Of a stretch of 64,000 bases of DNA, positions 33,824 to 45,110 are shown one piece after another. The stretch is taken from NCBI RefSeq assembly GCF_003086295.3, contig NC_092052.1, positions 70,596,910-70,660,909 of the forward strand, in the 5' to 3' direction. Each line of letters begins with the position of its first letter. Positions within the stretch are counted from its first letter, which is position 1. The notes under the pieces are model-generated. The model had not been told where the DNA came from, searched no databases, and worked only from the letters and a program-made list of their open reading frames with translations. The position numbers and the translations under genes are program-made. Source of the DNA: Arachis hypogaea. Its lineage: Eukaryota > Streptophyta > Magnoliopsida > Fabales > Fabaceae.

Positions 33824-35229
33824 TGATAAACCACTATTTTATGGTTTATATTGTGTTTAATTGTGTGGTTTTATCATGATCTTTGCCCACTTATTCATTA
33901 AATAAGCATGCATTTATATTTCGTTCCTAAACTTATTGCATGATTAAAAACTTGCTTCCTGGAGACTTTTAATTATGTATTTTATTTTCCCTTTATTCCA
34001 TTCGATGCCGTGAATGAGTTGGAGATTGGGAAGGAAGCTTGTAAAAAATGGAAGGAACACAAGAAATTGAGGAGATGACCAGCGAGAAGCGACGCGGCTG
34101 CATGGACGACGCGACCGCGCGGAGAAGAGCAAATCGCAGTGACGCGGCCGCATGGATGACGCGACTGCGTGGCAAAGCAGAACGCCGAATGACGCGTCCG
34201 TATGAGCGACGCGATCGCGTGAGATGCGCGATCTGCGTAATCTGCAGAATCGCTGGGGCAATTTTGGGCCCCATTTTGACCCAGTTTTCGGCCCAGAAAA
34301 GCAGACTAGAGCCAGAGAACATGCAGAAATCAGAGAGAACATTCATTCCGCATAGTTTTAGTTTTTAGATCTAGTTCTACTACTCCTCTAGGTTTTCTCT
34401 CTACACATTCATAGGTTTCTAGGATTAGTTACTTTTCGTTATCTTTGCATTGGGATATTGAGAAGAGTTATTGCCTCATCAAGACTTCGACATTCTAGTT
34501 CGTTCTCTTCACTTGTCTTTTACTCTTCCATGTTCCTTAATTTACTTAATTTTACTATTGGATTATTTTAGCATTTATTAATACAAGAATCACTTTTAAT
34601 TTAAATTAATCTTTTGAGCATTATTTATCATGTCTTTCTTTAATTCCCTTTCTTACGTTATGAATTTTACATTTACAATGAGCGAGTAGTCCCCTAACTT
34701 GATGGGGAGTCGATGAAAGGAATCCTTGAGTTAGAATGCTCAAGAGAAAGATTGTAATTGGGTTTATTGTTGGATTGCTCTCTAGTCACTAACACCAATC
34801 CTCCCAAGAGTGGATTGGAACCTGTGAATAGAACAACATTCCAACTTGTTTGACTTTCCCTTACTTAGTAAGGGACAACTAAACACAATAAATCTCAATT
34901 GTCAATTAATCTTGAGAGTACTGCAACAAGAATAGGGCTTCCATCTAATCAACTCCCAGTCAAGGCTTTTATTTATATTTATATACATTCTCTAATTTAA
35001 TTTTCTGTCATTCAACTCAAACCTTTTTGAAAACCTTCTGATTAATAAAATAGCACACTTTCCTACAACTCGTTGGGAGACGACCTGGGATTCATACTCC
35101 CAGTATTTTAATTTTAATTTCTGTGACACCCCTTTTTAAATTGATAAGCAGATTTCTGGTTGGTTGAGAACTATACTAGCGACGCATAATTTATAATCAT
35201 TCTTAACTCGCCAATTTCCGCTCGCATCA
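33824..35229 (+). repeat. 5' LTR of element C (1406 bp)
   Basis: Starts TGATAAACCAC and ends ctcgcatca. Palindrome cluster at 34092-34232. Lacks about 37 bases present in the 3' LTR after gatgccgtga. Confidence 0.95.
34092..34232 (+). repeat. Palindrome cluster in 5' LTR of C
   Basis: Near-palindromes with core ACGCGAYCGCGT in pairs, as in A. The matching cluster in the 3' LTR (45414-45545) differs at about eleven positions by eye, mostly C/T or G/A. Confidence 0.82.
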
Positions 35230-35234
35230 ATTTT

Positions 35235-35252
35235 TGGCGCCGTTGCCGGGGA
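35235..35252 (+). promoter_or_regulatory. Primer-binding site of C (tRNA-Asp)
   Basis: TGGCGCCGTTGCCGGGGA, identical to that of E, five bases after the LTR. Confidence 0.92.
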
Positions 35253-38200
35253 GTTGCAATAGAGTGCTAAAGTTATTAATTAGAATTTATTTATTTGCAT
35301 TTTATTTTATTTTGCTACTATGAGCTGCTTGTTTCTTTCGTTAGATGACGCGTTCACTACCTGATCCAAGCTTGCCAGTATTCGATCCTGAGATTGAAAG
35401 AACTATTTCACGAATAAGGCAAGCTCAGCGTCGGTTAGCCCTCTCTGAGGACGGATTTGAAATGCCATTTGAGGAAGAAACCAGCTCCCGTTCTACTGAT
35501 TCGGTTGATTTACGTACAGGTAACATGGCGGCAGCCAGAAGAGTTACTATCCAGGAGGCTGGAGCCCCTGATTTTTCAATGCAACCGTTCCAAGCGCATC
35601 ATCCAGCGGTGGCTACAGATTTTGAAATAAAGACCGCACTGCTCAATTTGATGCCCAAGTTTCATGGCTTACCTGCTCAAGAGCCTATCAAGCACCTGAG
35701 AGATTTTCAGGCAGCCTGTTCTACTGTCAGGCGTGACGGTGCAGATGAAACTTCAATTTTGCTGAAAGCTTTCCCGTTTTCTCTTGAGGGAAAGGCAAGA
35801 GAGTGGTACTACACTCAACCAGCAACAACTGTATCCAACTGGGATACACTCAGAAGAGAATTTTTAGAAAAGTTCTTTCCAGCTGAAGTTACTGATAAAC
35901 TGAGGAAAGATATTTCCATGATTGTTCAGGATGAATCCGAGACGCTTTATGAATACTGGGAGCGCTTCAATAATCTTTTGGAAGCATGCCCCCACCATAT
36001 GATTGACAAGATAGTGTTACTCGGTTATGTCACACAGGGAATGAGGCCCCAAGATAAGACCACATTGGAAAGTGCTAGTAATGGGTCTATGAAAAAGTAC
36101 AAGACCACTAATGAGGCGTGGCAATTGATTAGTGATTTAGCTGAATCTACCAGGAATCACAGGCAGAAACAAGGCCATTCAAAAGCCGTTACAGAAGTAT
36201 CCTCTAGCAGAGAGACTACTGCTCTAACTCAGAGTATCTGTGAAATGACCAACTTGCTGAAGCAAATGCAATTGAATCAACAACAAGTTCAGCAAGCTCA
36301 ACCTTCTCCAGCACAGCAAAACCAACAGTTAGTCCCACAGAGAGTTTGCGGAATCTGTGCTGATTACATTCATTATACTGATGAATATCCGTAGCTCCAG
36401 CAGGAAGACAACACCGTGGCAGCCACTCATAACTTCTATGACTGCCCCAACTAAGGGTACAATCAAGGTGGCAATTACAACCATGGATGGCAGGACAATT
36501 CTAACCAGAATTGGAGGAACAACAACAACAGAGGAGGCAGAGATAATCAGGGATATCAGAAGTGGAATAATAACAACAACAGGCAGCAGAATCAGAATCA
36601 GCCTTACAGAGCACCTCACCTGAGGCAATCCCAAGGACCACAGAATACCCAACAGCAGACTTCTCAAATTACCTATCCTTCTTCATCTGCCAATGATGAC
36701 TTACTACAATCTATTGATCGGAGACAGCAGACCATGGAAAATAACATTAATGCCACTCTAAATGGTCTGAACGCTACTTTGCAAGCTCTTGTCTCACAGA
36801 TTGGAACAATGAACAACTCCAATAACCAACCTTTGAGCTCCAGCGGAATTCCCTCTCAACCATTACCCAATCCCAAGGGTGGTATTAATGCCATCACCCT
36901 GAGGTCCAGAACCACACTACAGGAGAGGAATCAGGATGAGCCAAACCCACCAGAGCACACCTCAGCTGAAGAGGTAGTGGAAATAGAAGATGTTGAAGAA
37001 GAAGAGGATATACAGGACATAGCTGAAGAAGAAGAAGTGCAACCACAAGAGGAAGCACCAAAAGGTGCAGACACTGCAGAAGATACCACTCCCATTCCAT
37101 TTCCACAACTTGCAAGGAAGCCCAGGAAGCAGCTGGAACCTGATCCCAAAATGGTAGAGATATTCAAAAAGGTTGAGGTAACTGTTCCCCTTTTTGATGT
37201 TATTCAACAGGTACCTAAATATGCAAAGTTTCAAAAAGATTTATGTATACATAAAGACAAAATTAATGAATTAGAAACTATTCCCTTAGAAAGTTCCATA
37301 TCTGCTTTAATGGGAGGTTTACATGAGAAGTGTAGTGACCCAGGTCTTTGTATGGTTAATTGTACTATAGGTGGTGTAGTATTTTCTGATTGCATGTGTG
37401 ATTTAAGAGCATGTGTAAGTATAATGTCTTTGTCTATATATGATATTTTGAGGCTCCCTCCCTTAAAAAGGTCGGCAGCTCGTTTTGTGTTAGCAGATAA
37501 AAGCATTATCACAGTGGCTGGAGTTGCTGAAGATGTATTAGTGGGCATTAAAGGGCTCACATTTCCCATTGATTTTTATATCCTGGAGATGCCCTAGAAT
37601 GCCTCAGATAAGCCATCATCAATCCTACTCGGAAGACCATTCCTGAAGACCTCAAAGTTCAAATTAGATGCTTTTTCAGGAACACACTCCTTTGAAATAG
37701 ATGGCCGAGTAGTGATCTTCAATCTGAATGGAGTTATGAAGCATCCTTCGGAGGATCATTCCATCCTCCAGTGTGACATTATAGATGAAACCGTAGCCGA
37801 AGTTCACCAGGAGGAATTTGAAGAGAAGCACACAGGACAAGGTCCAAGTGTGGGGACATTCTCAGAGGACAATGATAGTGCTTTGCCATTGTTACCAGCT
37901 CCAGACAACCCAGAGCCAGAACATGATCAGGAGTTAGAATTAAAACCCCTTCCTCCACACCTCAAATATGCTTACCTTGAAGACGGGCAGAAGTTTCTGG
38001 TTATCATTGCAAGGGAACTCACTTCTCAACAGGAAGAGCAGCTACTTGGTGTGATGAGGAGGCACAAGAAGGCAATTGGGTGGAGTTTGACAGACATAGT
38101 AGGCATCAACCCTCAAGTATGTGAGCATTGAATATTTTTAGAAGAGGGAACAAGACCTGTCCGTCAACCCCAGAGAAGACTAAACCCCACTATCCTAGAG

Positions 38201-38394
38201 GTTGTCAAAAAGGAAGTGATCAGACTACTAGAGGTAGATATCATCTATCCCATCTCAGACAGTGAATGGGTAAGTCCAGTACAAGTGGTGCCAAAGAAGT
38301 CTGGAGTCACTGCAGTGAAGAATGAGCATGGAGAGCTCCTGACAACCAGAGTTTAGAATGCCTGGACGGTCTGCATTGACTACAGACGCCTCAA

Positions 38395-38801
38395 CCAAGA
38401 AAACCCGTAAGGATCACTATCCTCTTCCATTCATTGATCAAATGATGGATCGCCTGTCAGGTAAATCGCATTATTGTTTTTTAGATGGTTACACAGGTTA
38501 TTTCCAGATTCATATAGCCCCTGAGGATCAAGAAAAGACCACTTCTACATGTCCTTTTGGGACTTATGCTTACAAGAGAATGCCCTTTGGCTTGTGCAAT
38601 GCACCAGCTACTTTCCAAAGGTGCATGATGAGTCTTTTCTCTGATCTTATTGAGGATTGTATGGAGGTTTTTATGGATGATTTTAGTGTATACGGTGATT
38701 TCTTTAGCCTTTCCTTAGATGGATTATCTAGAGTATTAGATAGATGTGTCAGTACAAACCTTGTATTAAATTTTGAAAAATGTCACTTTATGGTTAAATA
38801 A
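38395..38801 (+). other. RT domain of C
   Basis: Fingers/palm segments YPLPFIDQMMDRL, DGYTGYFQIHIAPEDQEKT, CPFGTYAYKRMPFGLCNAPA and the catalytic FMDD (38670-38681), all intact, followed by NFEKCHFMVK and a TAA where GIVLGHVVS continues. It copies element RNA into DNA in the particle; as it stands it cannot be made from one frame. Confidence 0.9.
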
Positions 38802-39699
38802 GGGATTGTACTAGGACATGTTGTGTCTAATACTGGCATTTCTGTAGATCCAGTAAAGGTGGATGTTATTTCTACTTTACCTTACCCCTCTTCTGTGAGG
38901 GAAGTCCATTCTTTCCTTGGCCATGCAGGTTTTTACAGGAGATTCATTAAGGACTTCAGTAAGGTAGCACTTCCCTTATCAAGATTACTACAGAAAGACA
39001 TTGAGTTCGAGTTCAGTGACAATTGCAAACAAGTGTTTGATAAGCTGAAGATCGCACTGACTCAAGCCCCAATTGTAAGAGGACCAGACTGGAGCCAACC
39101 ATTTGAAATTATGTGTGATGCTTCCAACCATGCAGTAGGAGCAGCACTGGCTCAGCGTGAAGGTAAGGACCCCTTTGTTATTGCTTATGCGTCTAAAACT
39201 TTAGATACCGCTCAGTCTAATTATACTACTACTGAGAAAGAGCTTCTTGCTATTGTTTTTGCTCTGGATAAATTCCGAGCCAATTTACTTGGTACGAAGG
39301 TAGTAGTGTATTTAGACCACGCAGCTCTAAAGTATCAATTATCTAAAAAGGAGTCCAAACCAAGGCTTATACGTTGGATACTACTATTACAAGAATTTGA
39401 TTTAGAAATTAAGGACAGGAGTGGTAACCAAAATTTAGTGGCAGACCACTTGAGTCGCCTTGAGCACATTATAGATGACTCCACTCCTATAGCTGATAAT
39501 TTCCCATTTGATAACCTGCAAGCAGTATCTGAGATAGTCCCTTGGTATGCACCTGTAGCTAATTATCTAGTTAGCCGCACCTTTCCTCCATACTTTTCTA
39601 AGCATCAAAGAGACAAGCTGAAAAGTGAGTCTAAATATTATATATGGGATGACCCATATTTATGGAGATGTGGCGCTAACCAGGTAATTAGACGGTGTG

Positions 39700-40571
39700 T
39701 GCCTCAATCAGAATTCCAGTCCATCTTAGAGGCCTGTCACTCATCTGAGAGTGGAGGACATTTTAGCCCTCAAAGAACTGCTAGAAAAATCTTAGACTGT
39801 GGATTCTGGTGGCCTACTCTTTTTAGGGACGCTGCTGAATTTTGTAAATCCTGTTTCCCATGCCAGAAATTTGGTAATATATCCAGGAGGGATGAGATGC
39901 CTCAACAGATTATGCTTTTCTGTGAAATTTTTGATGTTTGGGGCATTGACTTCATGGATCCATTTCCAAATTCCAATGGTTATTTTTATATATTGTTAGC
40001 TGTGGATTACATTTCCAAATGGGTGGAAGCAATTCCTACCCGCACTGTTGATGCTAACACTGTTGTTTCCTTTGTGAGAAACCATATTATTTGTCGCTTT
40101 GGATCACCACGAGCAATCGTGAGCAATCAAGGCACCCATTTTTGTAACAAGAGACTAATAGGATTGATGAAGAAACATGGGATAATCCATAAAGTTGCAA
40201 CAGCTTACCATCCTCAGACTAATGGGCAAGCCGAGGTGTCAAATAGAGAGGTAAAGCGTATCTTGCAGAAGATAGTCAAACCTCATAGAAGAGACTGGAG
40301 TACCAGGCTACAAGATGCACTCTGGGCATACAGAACAGCATACAAAACACCCATTGGGATGAGTCCTTTCCGCTTAGTTTATGGAAAAGCTTGTCATCTC
40401 CCTGTTGAAGTAGAGCACAAAGCCTTTTGGGCAGTAAAGGAATGCAACATGGGAATTGGAGGAGCCGGAGCTGAAAGGAAGTTGCAACTGCAAGAATTAG
40501 AAAGCCTTCGCCTAGAAGCCTATGAGAACTCAAGACTATACAAGGAGAAGATGAAGGCTGTACATGATTAG
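39700..40571 (+). other. Integrase domain of C, one catalytic Asp replaced
   Basis: His-Cys zinc region ([27 protein letters not shown]), first Asp in WGIDFMDPF (39948-39950). The second Asp position reads VSNQGTHFC with Asn at 40125-40127 where the family has Asp. The Glu in [13 protein letters not shown] is present. The D-to-N change (G to A) would abolish strand transfer. Confidence 0.85.
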
Positions 40572-40860
40572 CACATCAAGAGGAAAGAGTTCCAACCTGG
40601 GGACTTAGTCCTCCTTTACAAGTCTCGAGTGAGGCTCATGCTAGGCAAGTTAAGATCTAGATGGGAAGGTCCATAGAGAGTAGAGAAGGCCGAACCATAC
40701 GGAGTTTATCACCTTAGCCATCCTTCAAGCTCTGAACTTATCAAAGTTAATGGACATCGTTTAAAGCTGTACCATGGCGAGAAGCGGATGAAAGACAAGG
40801 AGCTCGAGATCTTCCACTTGGAAGATCCCCACATAGCCAAAGACTGAGCTAGTGGAGCGT

Positions 40861-40913
40861 CCAACTTACGGATGTTAAAGCAAAGTGCTAGGTGGGAGAC
40901 AACCCACCATGGT
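40861..40913 (+). other. Post-pol conserved block and hairpin of C
   Basis: CCAACTTACGGATGTTAAAG and AAAGTGCT, then GGTGGG (40891-40896), loop AGACAA, CCCACC (40903-40908), then ATGGTA. It lies 44 bases after the pol stop. Confidence 0.8.
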
Positions 40914-42386
40914 ATGATCGTTCTTTTCTTTATTTTTTAGTTTTCTTATTCAATAACTTTTCTCTTCATTGGTACATTTCGTGCATCTGCATTTACATAC
41001 TCTTATTTTTATTTTAAAAAAAATGTGTTACGCGACGCGACCGCATCATTGATGCGTTCGCGTCGTAGGTGTTGGGAGAGACAATTAAAAATGATCAGAG
41101 AGTCACACGAGAGCGTGGCTGGAGGTGTGCCCATGGCACAATTCGGCCCACGCGATCGAGTCGCTGACGCGACCGCGTCATATGGGATCAGTGGCCTCCC
41201 ACGCGACCGCGTGCCCCATGCGGCCGCATGACCAAGGATTTCGACGTAATAATGGTGCACAGCTGAAAGTTGTGCTAGAGTGGTGCTGAACTCGCGCTGG
41301 ACGCGCAGTCCACTCACGCGACCGCGTGCCCCACGCGACCGCGTCACATCCCAATAATTGCCCACTCACGCGATCGCATGCCCCATGCGATCGCGTCACC
41401 CAAAATTTGGCATTTAATGGTTTTGAATAGAGAGTTGTGCGAGTGCGAGGCTACACTCGCGCCAATGGCATAAAACGGGTCACGCGATCGCGTGACCGAC
41501 GCGATCGCGTCATTCACTTTAAGCGCAAGTCGCGCGACCGCGTGCCGCACGCAATCGCGTCGCTTGCATCGCACAGCCTCCCTAATTCTGCAACTATCTT
41601 ATCTTTTTCTCCCCAAATCCTATTATCTCTTTTTCTCCTTATTTCTTCTACCTTTCTTCCTCCCTACCTTCTTCCTTCTTTCTCACTTTTTACTTTCTCT
41701 CACCTCCATTAACAAGGTTTTTCTTTTCTTCTTCTATCCTCACTTTTCTATTATTCTTCTTATTTTTATATGTTATCTTCTTTTCTTTTCTTTTTACCTA
41801 CATTGTTCTTATTTTCTTTTTCTTTCCTTTTCCTTTTTACTTGGTGTTATAAATTTAATTGAGTCATTATTTATAATTCTATGCTTGTGGATTGTTGTAA
41901 ATTTGTTTGACAGTTATATATTACTTTTTAAGGGATTACTTGCATGTTCAAATTTTTATTTTCAAGAGCTTATTCTACATGCATGCTATGTGTTTGTGAG
42001 AAAGCCCATATGGCATTATGAACTTCTCTATATTTTTCTACTATAATATTCAATGCTTGCTTTTCACAAAATCCCTTTACAACTTTATTAATTGAATTTA
42101 ATTGTCAATACAAACGTGATAGTTAGTTACGAGTGATAACATATTTAAATTGGACATTGAATGCTTGATCTACGCTACTCATGCCTTTGCCTGCATGCCA
42201 ATAAACCCCTTGCATTTACTTGTCCCTATATGCCCTTGCTATGTTTCCATTGATGACTTTTTCCATGTCGTCCGGACCATGTGTTAACGTCATTCTTCTT
42301 TATTGTGCATTGCTTATCACTTCACCACCCTCTTCCTTGCTCTATTCCTTTCAATTTTTTTTTTACTTTCTCTTCCCTTTTTCAGG
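40914..42386 (+). other. Leader of C before ORF2
   Basis: Noncoding. Palindrome cluster 41032-41564, then a C/T-rich tract (41600-41710) and a T-rich stretch. Donor-like AAG|GT at 41714-41718 and a long pyrimidine tract ending TTTTTCAG one base before the ORF2 ATG suggest an intron 41717-42385. A hydrophobic frame at 41492-42046 is just T-rich sequence. Confidence 0.55.
41032..41564 (+). repeat. Paired-palindrome cluster in leader of C, core ACGCGAYCGCGT
   Basis: At least ten copies in pairs, for example around 41305-41345 and 41478-41512. Interleaved hairpins include TGTGCC-CATGG-CACA near 41117. Confidence 0.87.
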
Positions 42387-43640
42387 ATGGCCACCAAGAA
42401 AGGAAAGGAGAAAGCTACTTCCAAACAACCAGCAAAAAGAGGTACAAAAAGAGCATTAGTGGCAGAACCCTCTTCAACTGCAGTAAAGCCCTCAACAAAG
42501 AGATTTAAGAGGATTATAAAGGTTGATGAAAAAGAGAAAGCTTTCCCAGCAAAGGACACTACGCGATTTCCCAATCGCTACTGTGAGCAGATGTTCCCCA
42601 TCTTGGCAAAAAGGAATTACAACAACGAATACCTTCTTCTCCTCCCGCCCAATATTGCTACCTTCGTTGAGCCACAAATTGCCCGAAGAAAATGGGGTTT
42701 CCTACAGAGACAGCCAAGGCAGGTCAATCTTTCTTGGGTAGTCGAGTTCTACTCCAATTTCCACCTGCCCACTCTGCAGTCTGTCTATGTTCGTCAGAAG
42801 CAAGTCCCCATTAAAGAAGAAGCCATTCAGAAAGCTTTAAGTCTTCCCACTATTCCAGAAGGATTGGACGCCTTTCAAGAAGCCGCACTCAAGCGCTAGA
42901 TGTACCAATTTGACTGGGACGCTGTTCTCAGAATTATCGCCCTACCTGGCAGCAGATGGATCTACGGATACCATCGTACCCGCCCTAAGGGAATATCGGC
43001 TTCAGCACTTACCTTGGAGGCTCGCGTATGGGCACAGATCATGTCCCATTACGTCTTCCCGAGCACTCACGAATCCTCCTTCACTGCGGACATGGCCGTT
43101 CTACTATGGTGCATCCTTACAGACCAACCTCTGAATCTACCAAGACATATCCGGAATGCTATGAAACACGTACAAATTGCAGGCAACTTACCTTTTCTTG
43201 CCCTGGTCTCAGATCTTGTCTCAGCAGCCGGAGTCTCCTACAGAGCTGGGGACACCAAAGCCATGCTTCCACGGGATGATCAATATGTCCCCAACGGGAA
43301 GTATCTTAGACTTCCAGCAGCCACTACCAGCCAGCCTACTGAACCAGTTGAAGATATTCCTTCTTTAACACCACAAGCACCCACAACAGCCCAACTGCTC
43401 CAGCAGATACTTGAAAAATTGGATCGGCATGAACAGAAAGCTAAGCTGAGAGAGCGCCGTAACAAGCGCCGATTCACATACCTCAAGGAGCTGATCATGG
43501 AAAAATTCAAGGACTCAAACACCCCGGAATCCACTTTTTTTACCAGCACAGGGAGCCATGATGGTCCCGACTGTGGAGATACTACTACCAGCCCACCTCT
43601 GTTCTTGACAGATGGCACCGAGGACGGTGCAAAGCCTTAA
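42387..43640 (+). pseudogene. ORF2 of C: putative plant transposon protein family, one premature stop
   Basis: ATG directly after CAG-G. Basic N-terminus (ATKKGKEKATSKQPAKRGTK), then FPNRYCEQMFP, WVVEFYSNF, FDWDAVL, LEARVWAQIMSHY, YVFPSTHE, LLWCIL and LNLPRHI, the same core order as ORF2 of A and D; a basic ERRNKRRFTYLKEL and an acidic tail follow. One in-frame TAG at 42897 replaces a CAG in front of FDWD; otherwise the frame is open for 418 codons. It occupies the env-like position of Athila elements, but I see no signal peptide or transmembrane segment, so an envelope role is not supported. Confidence 0.82.
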
Positions 43641-43652
43641 GTGTGGGGAGGT
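43615..43652 (+). promoter_or_regulatory. AGGA-loop hairpin and internal polypurine-tract copy of C
   Basis: GCACCG (43615-43620), loop AGGA, CGGTGC (43625-43630), then AAGTGTGGGGAGGT (43639-43652). The hairpin lies in the last codons of ORF2 and the tract overlaps its stop codon. Confidence 0.82.
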
Positions 43653-45073
43653 CGGTCAGTACCTGACTTCCGGAGGTAATTTCTCTTCCCTATACACCAA
43701 TAAATTAGGATATTTAGTTAATTTTTCTTTTGTAGAATAGGATAAATTGCATAGTAATAGATTAGTTGCATGTATGTTCTGCTTGATTGAAAAGACAATA
43801 AGTTTCTTCTAAGACTCTATCTTTGGAACAAAATTTCACTAATTTTAATTAAAACTTTTATGTTAAATTTGCTTGAAGTTGTATTTGGAACATGATTTTT
43901 GAGCTAAAGAACACACAACCTGTGAGATTTGAGCCTTTATGAATGGTTACATTATTTAACCATAATTATTTTATTCTTGTGTGTTTACTTCTCTATGATT
44001 GTAATCTATATTTTGTTTCATCTTATATGTCCAATGTTTATTATATTTACATGCTTGCATATGATTGAGGCCATTATTTGTTCAGCTTACTTATCCAAAA
44101 TAAGCCTACCCTTTCAATTACCTTTGTTAGCCACTTTGAGCCTATAAATCCCATTTGTTCTATATTTTACCACATTACTAGCCTTAAGCGGAAAAACAAT
44201 TATACATCCCAAATTGAATCTTTGGTTAGCTTAAAATAGAATTGTGTGTGTTATTTAAGTATGGGAAATTGTGGGAACAAAGGATAATAAGGGAATGAGG
44301 ATAATATAATGGAATTTGGATGCCTACTCATGTGAAACTATAAAAATCAAAAATCTATACGCACTGATAAGCTATGTTTATGTTTATGTTATGATAAAAA
44401 AAATTATATATATATATATATATATTCAATAAATAAATAAGGGGACAAAATTACCCCAATGTTAGATTAAGAATTCAAAAATCAATGCATGTATGATAAA
44501 ATAAAAATAAAAAGCTGAAACATGAGTATGGAATGTAAAAGGGAATTTCTGGGTAGCTAGGTATAAATTTTAGAAGTTATATAGAATATATATAGGTTAT
44601 GTTAAAGCTTGGGTTAATTAAAGATTCAATTTATAAGCTTACTTAGCCATATATGTATCCTTACCCTTACCTTGGCCCCATTACAACCTTGAAAAGACTT
44701 CATGATGTTTGCATTGGTATATTAAATGTTGTTGATTGGTTAGGAGAAGAACAAAAATTAGAGAGCATGATTAGAGAAGGATAGAGTGATTACCCTATAT
44801 ACTAGAGAGACTAGAGTGTACATACTTCATCAGTGAGGGTTCCATGCTTGAATTTCTATGTTCCATGCTTTCATGAGCTATCTTCTTGCACTTTTATCTG
44901 TTCTTACTGTATAAGAATTGAGTTAGTGGAATTTGATTTGTAATTGTTTTGAAGAGCTTACTTACTTTTGATCAAGTGGACAAAAATCATACAGCTGCAT
45001 TCATATATATAGGTTGCATTGCATTGCATAGGTTTTACATGTTCTTACTCATTTATTTTATCTCCTTCAACTA
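43653..45073 (+). other. 3' noncoding region of C
   Basis: AT-rich, an (AT)n run near 44404-44427, no coding potential. Contains the nested inverted repeat at 43910-43985 and blocks shared with A and D. Confidence 0.82.
43910..43985 (+). other. Conserved nested inverted repeat in 3' region of C
   Basis: Outer arms AACACACA and TGTGTGTT; inner stem ATGGTTA (43943-43949), 7-base loop, TAACCAT (43957-43963). Confidence 0.7.
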
Positions 45074-45110
45074 AGCATGAGGACATGCTAATGTTTAAGT
45101 GTGGGGAGGT
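45074..45110 (+). promoter_or_regulatory. AGGA-loop hairpin and terminal polypurine tract of C
   Basis: AGCATG (45074-45079), loop AGGA, CATGCT (45084-45089), then AAGTGTGGGGAGGT ending at 45110, next to the LTR. Confidence 0.87.

Larger units (their letters stand above)
35345..40847 (+). pseudogene. gag-pol of element C, broken by stops and one frameshift
   Basis: The start is the first ATG in frame (MTRSLPDPS). Gag domain about residues 100-260 (FHGLPAQEPIKHL, WYYTQPATTVSNWDTL, EFLEKFFP, LYEYWERFNNLLEACP); knuckle CGICADYIHYTDEYP has Tyr for the last Cys. Protease has DLRAC (37400-37414) instead of DLGAS. RT 38150-38800, RNase H to about 39470, integrase 39700-40570, tail to TGA at 40845. 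Stops: 36392, 36452, 37595, 38129, 38354, 38799, 40569, 40674. The frame shifts by one near 38394. Seven stops fit CAG, CAA or CGA changed at C; the last fits TGG. Confidence 0.92.

Noticed and set aside
20353..35252. tRNA-Asp-like sequences read as tRNA genes
   Set aside because: Only the 18 bases complementary to the tRNA 3' end are present, directly after LTR ends; these are primer-binding sites.
36329..37569. Several minus-strand frames inside C gag-pol
   Set aside because: Antisense shadows of the gag and protease coding sequence.
41032..41564. CRISPR-like arrangement of short palindromic repeats with spacers
   Set aside because: Plant nuclear sequence, irregular spacing, variable repeats, no associated genes; they are retroelement palindromes.
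41492..42046. Hydrophobic frame before ORF2 of C that could suggest an envelope transmembrane segment
   Set aside because: T-rich intron-like leader; the frame is not kept in A or D and ends before ORF2.
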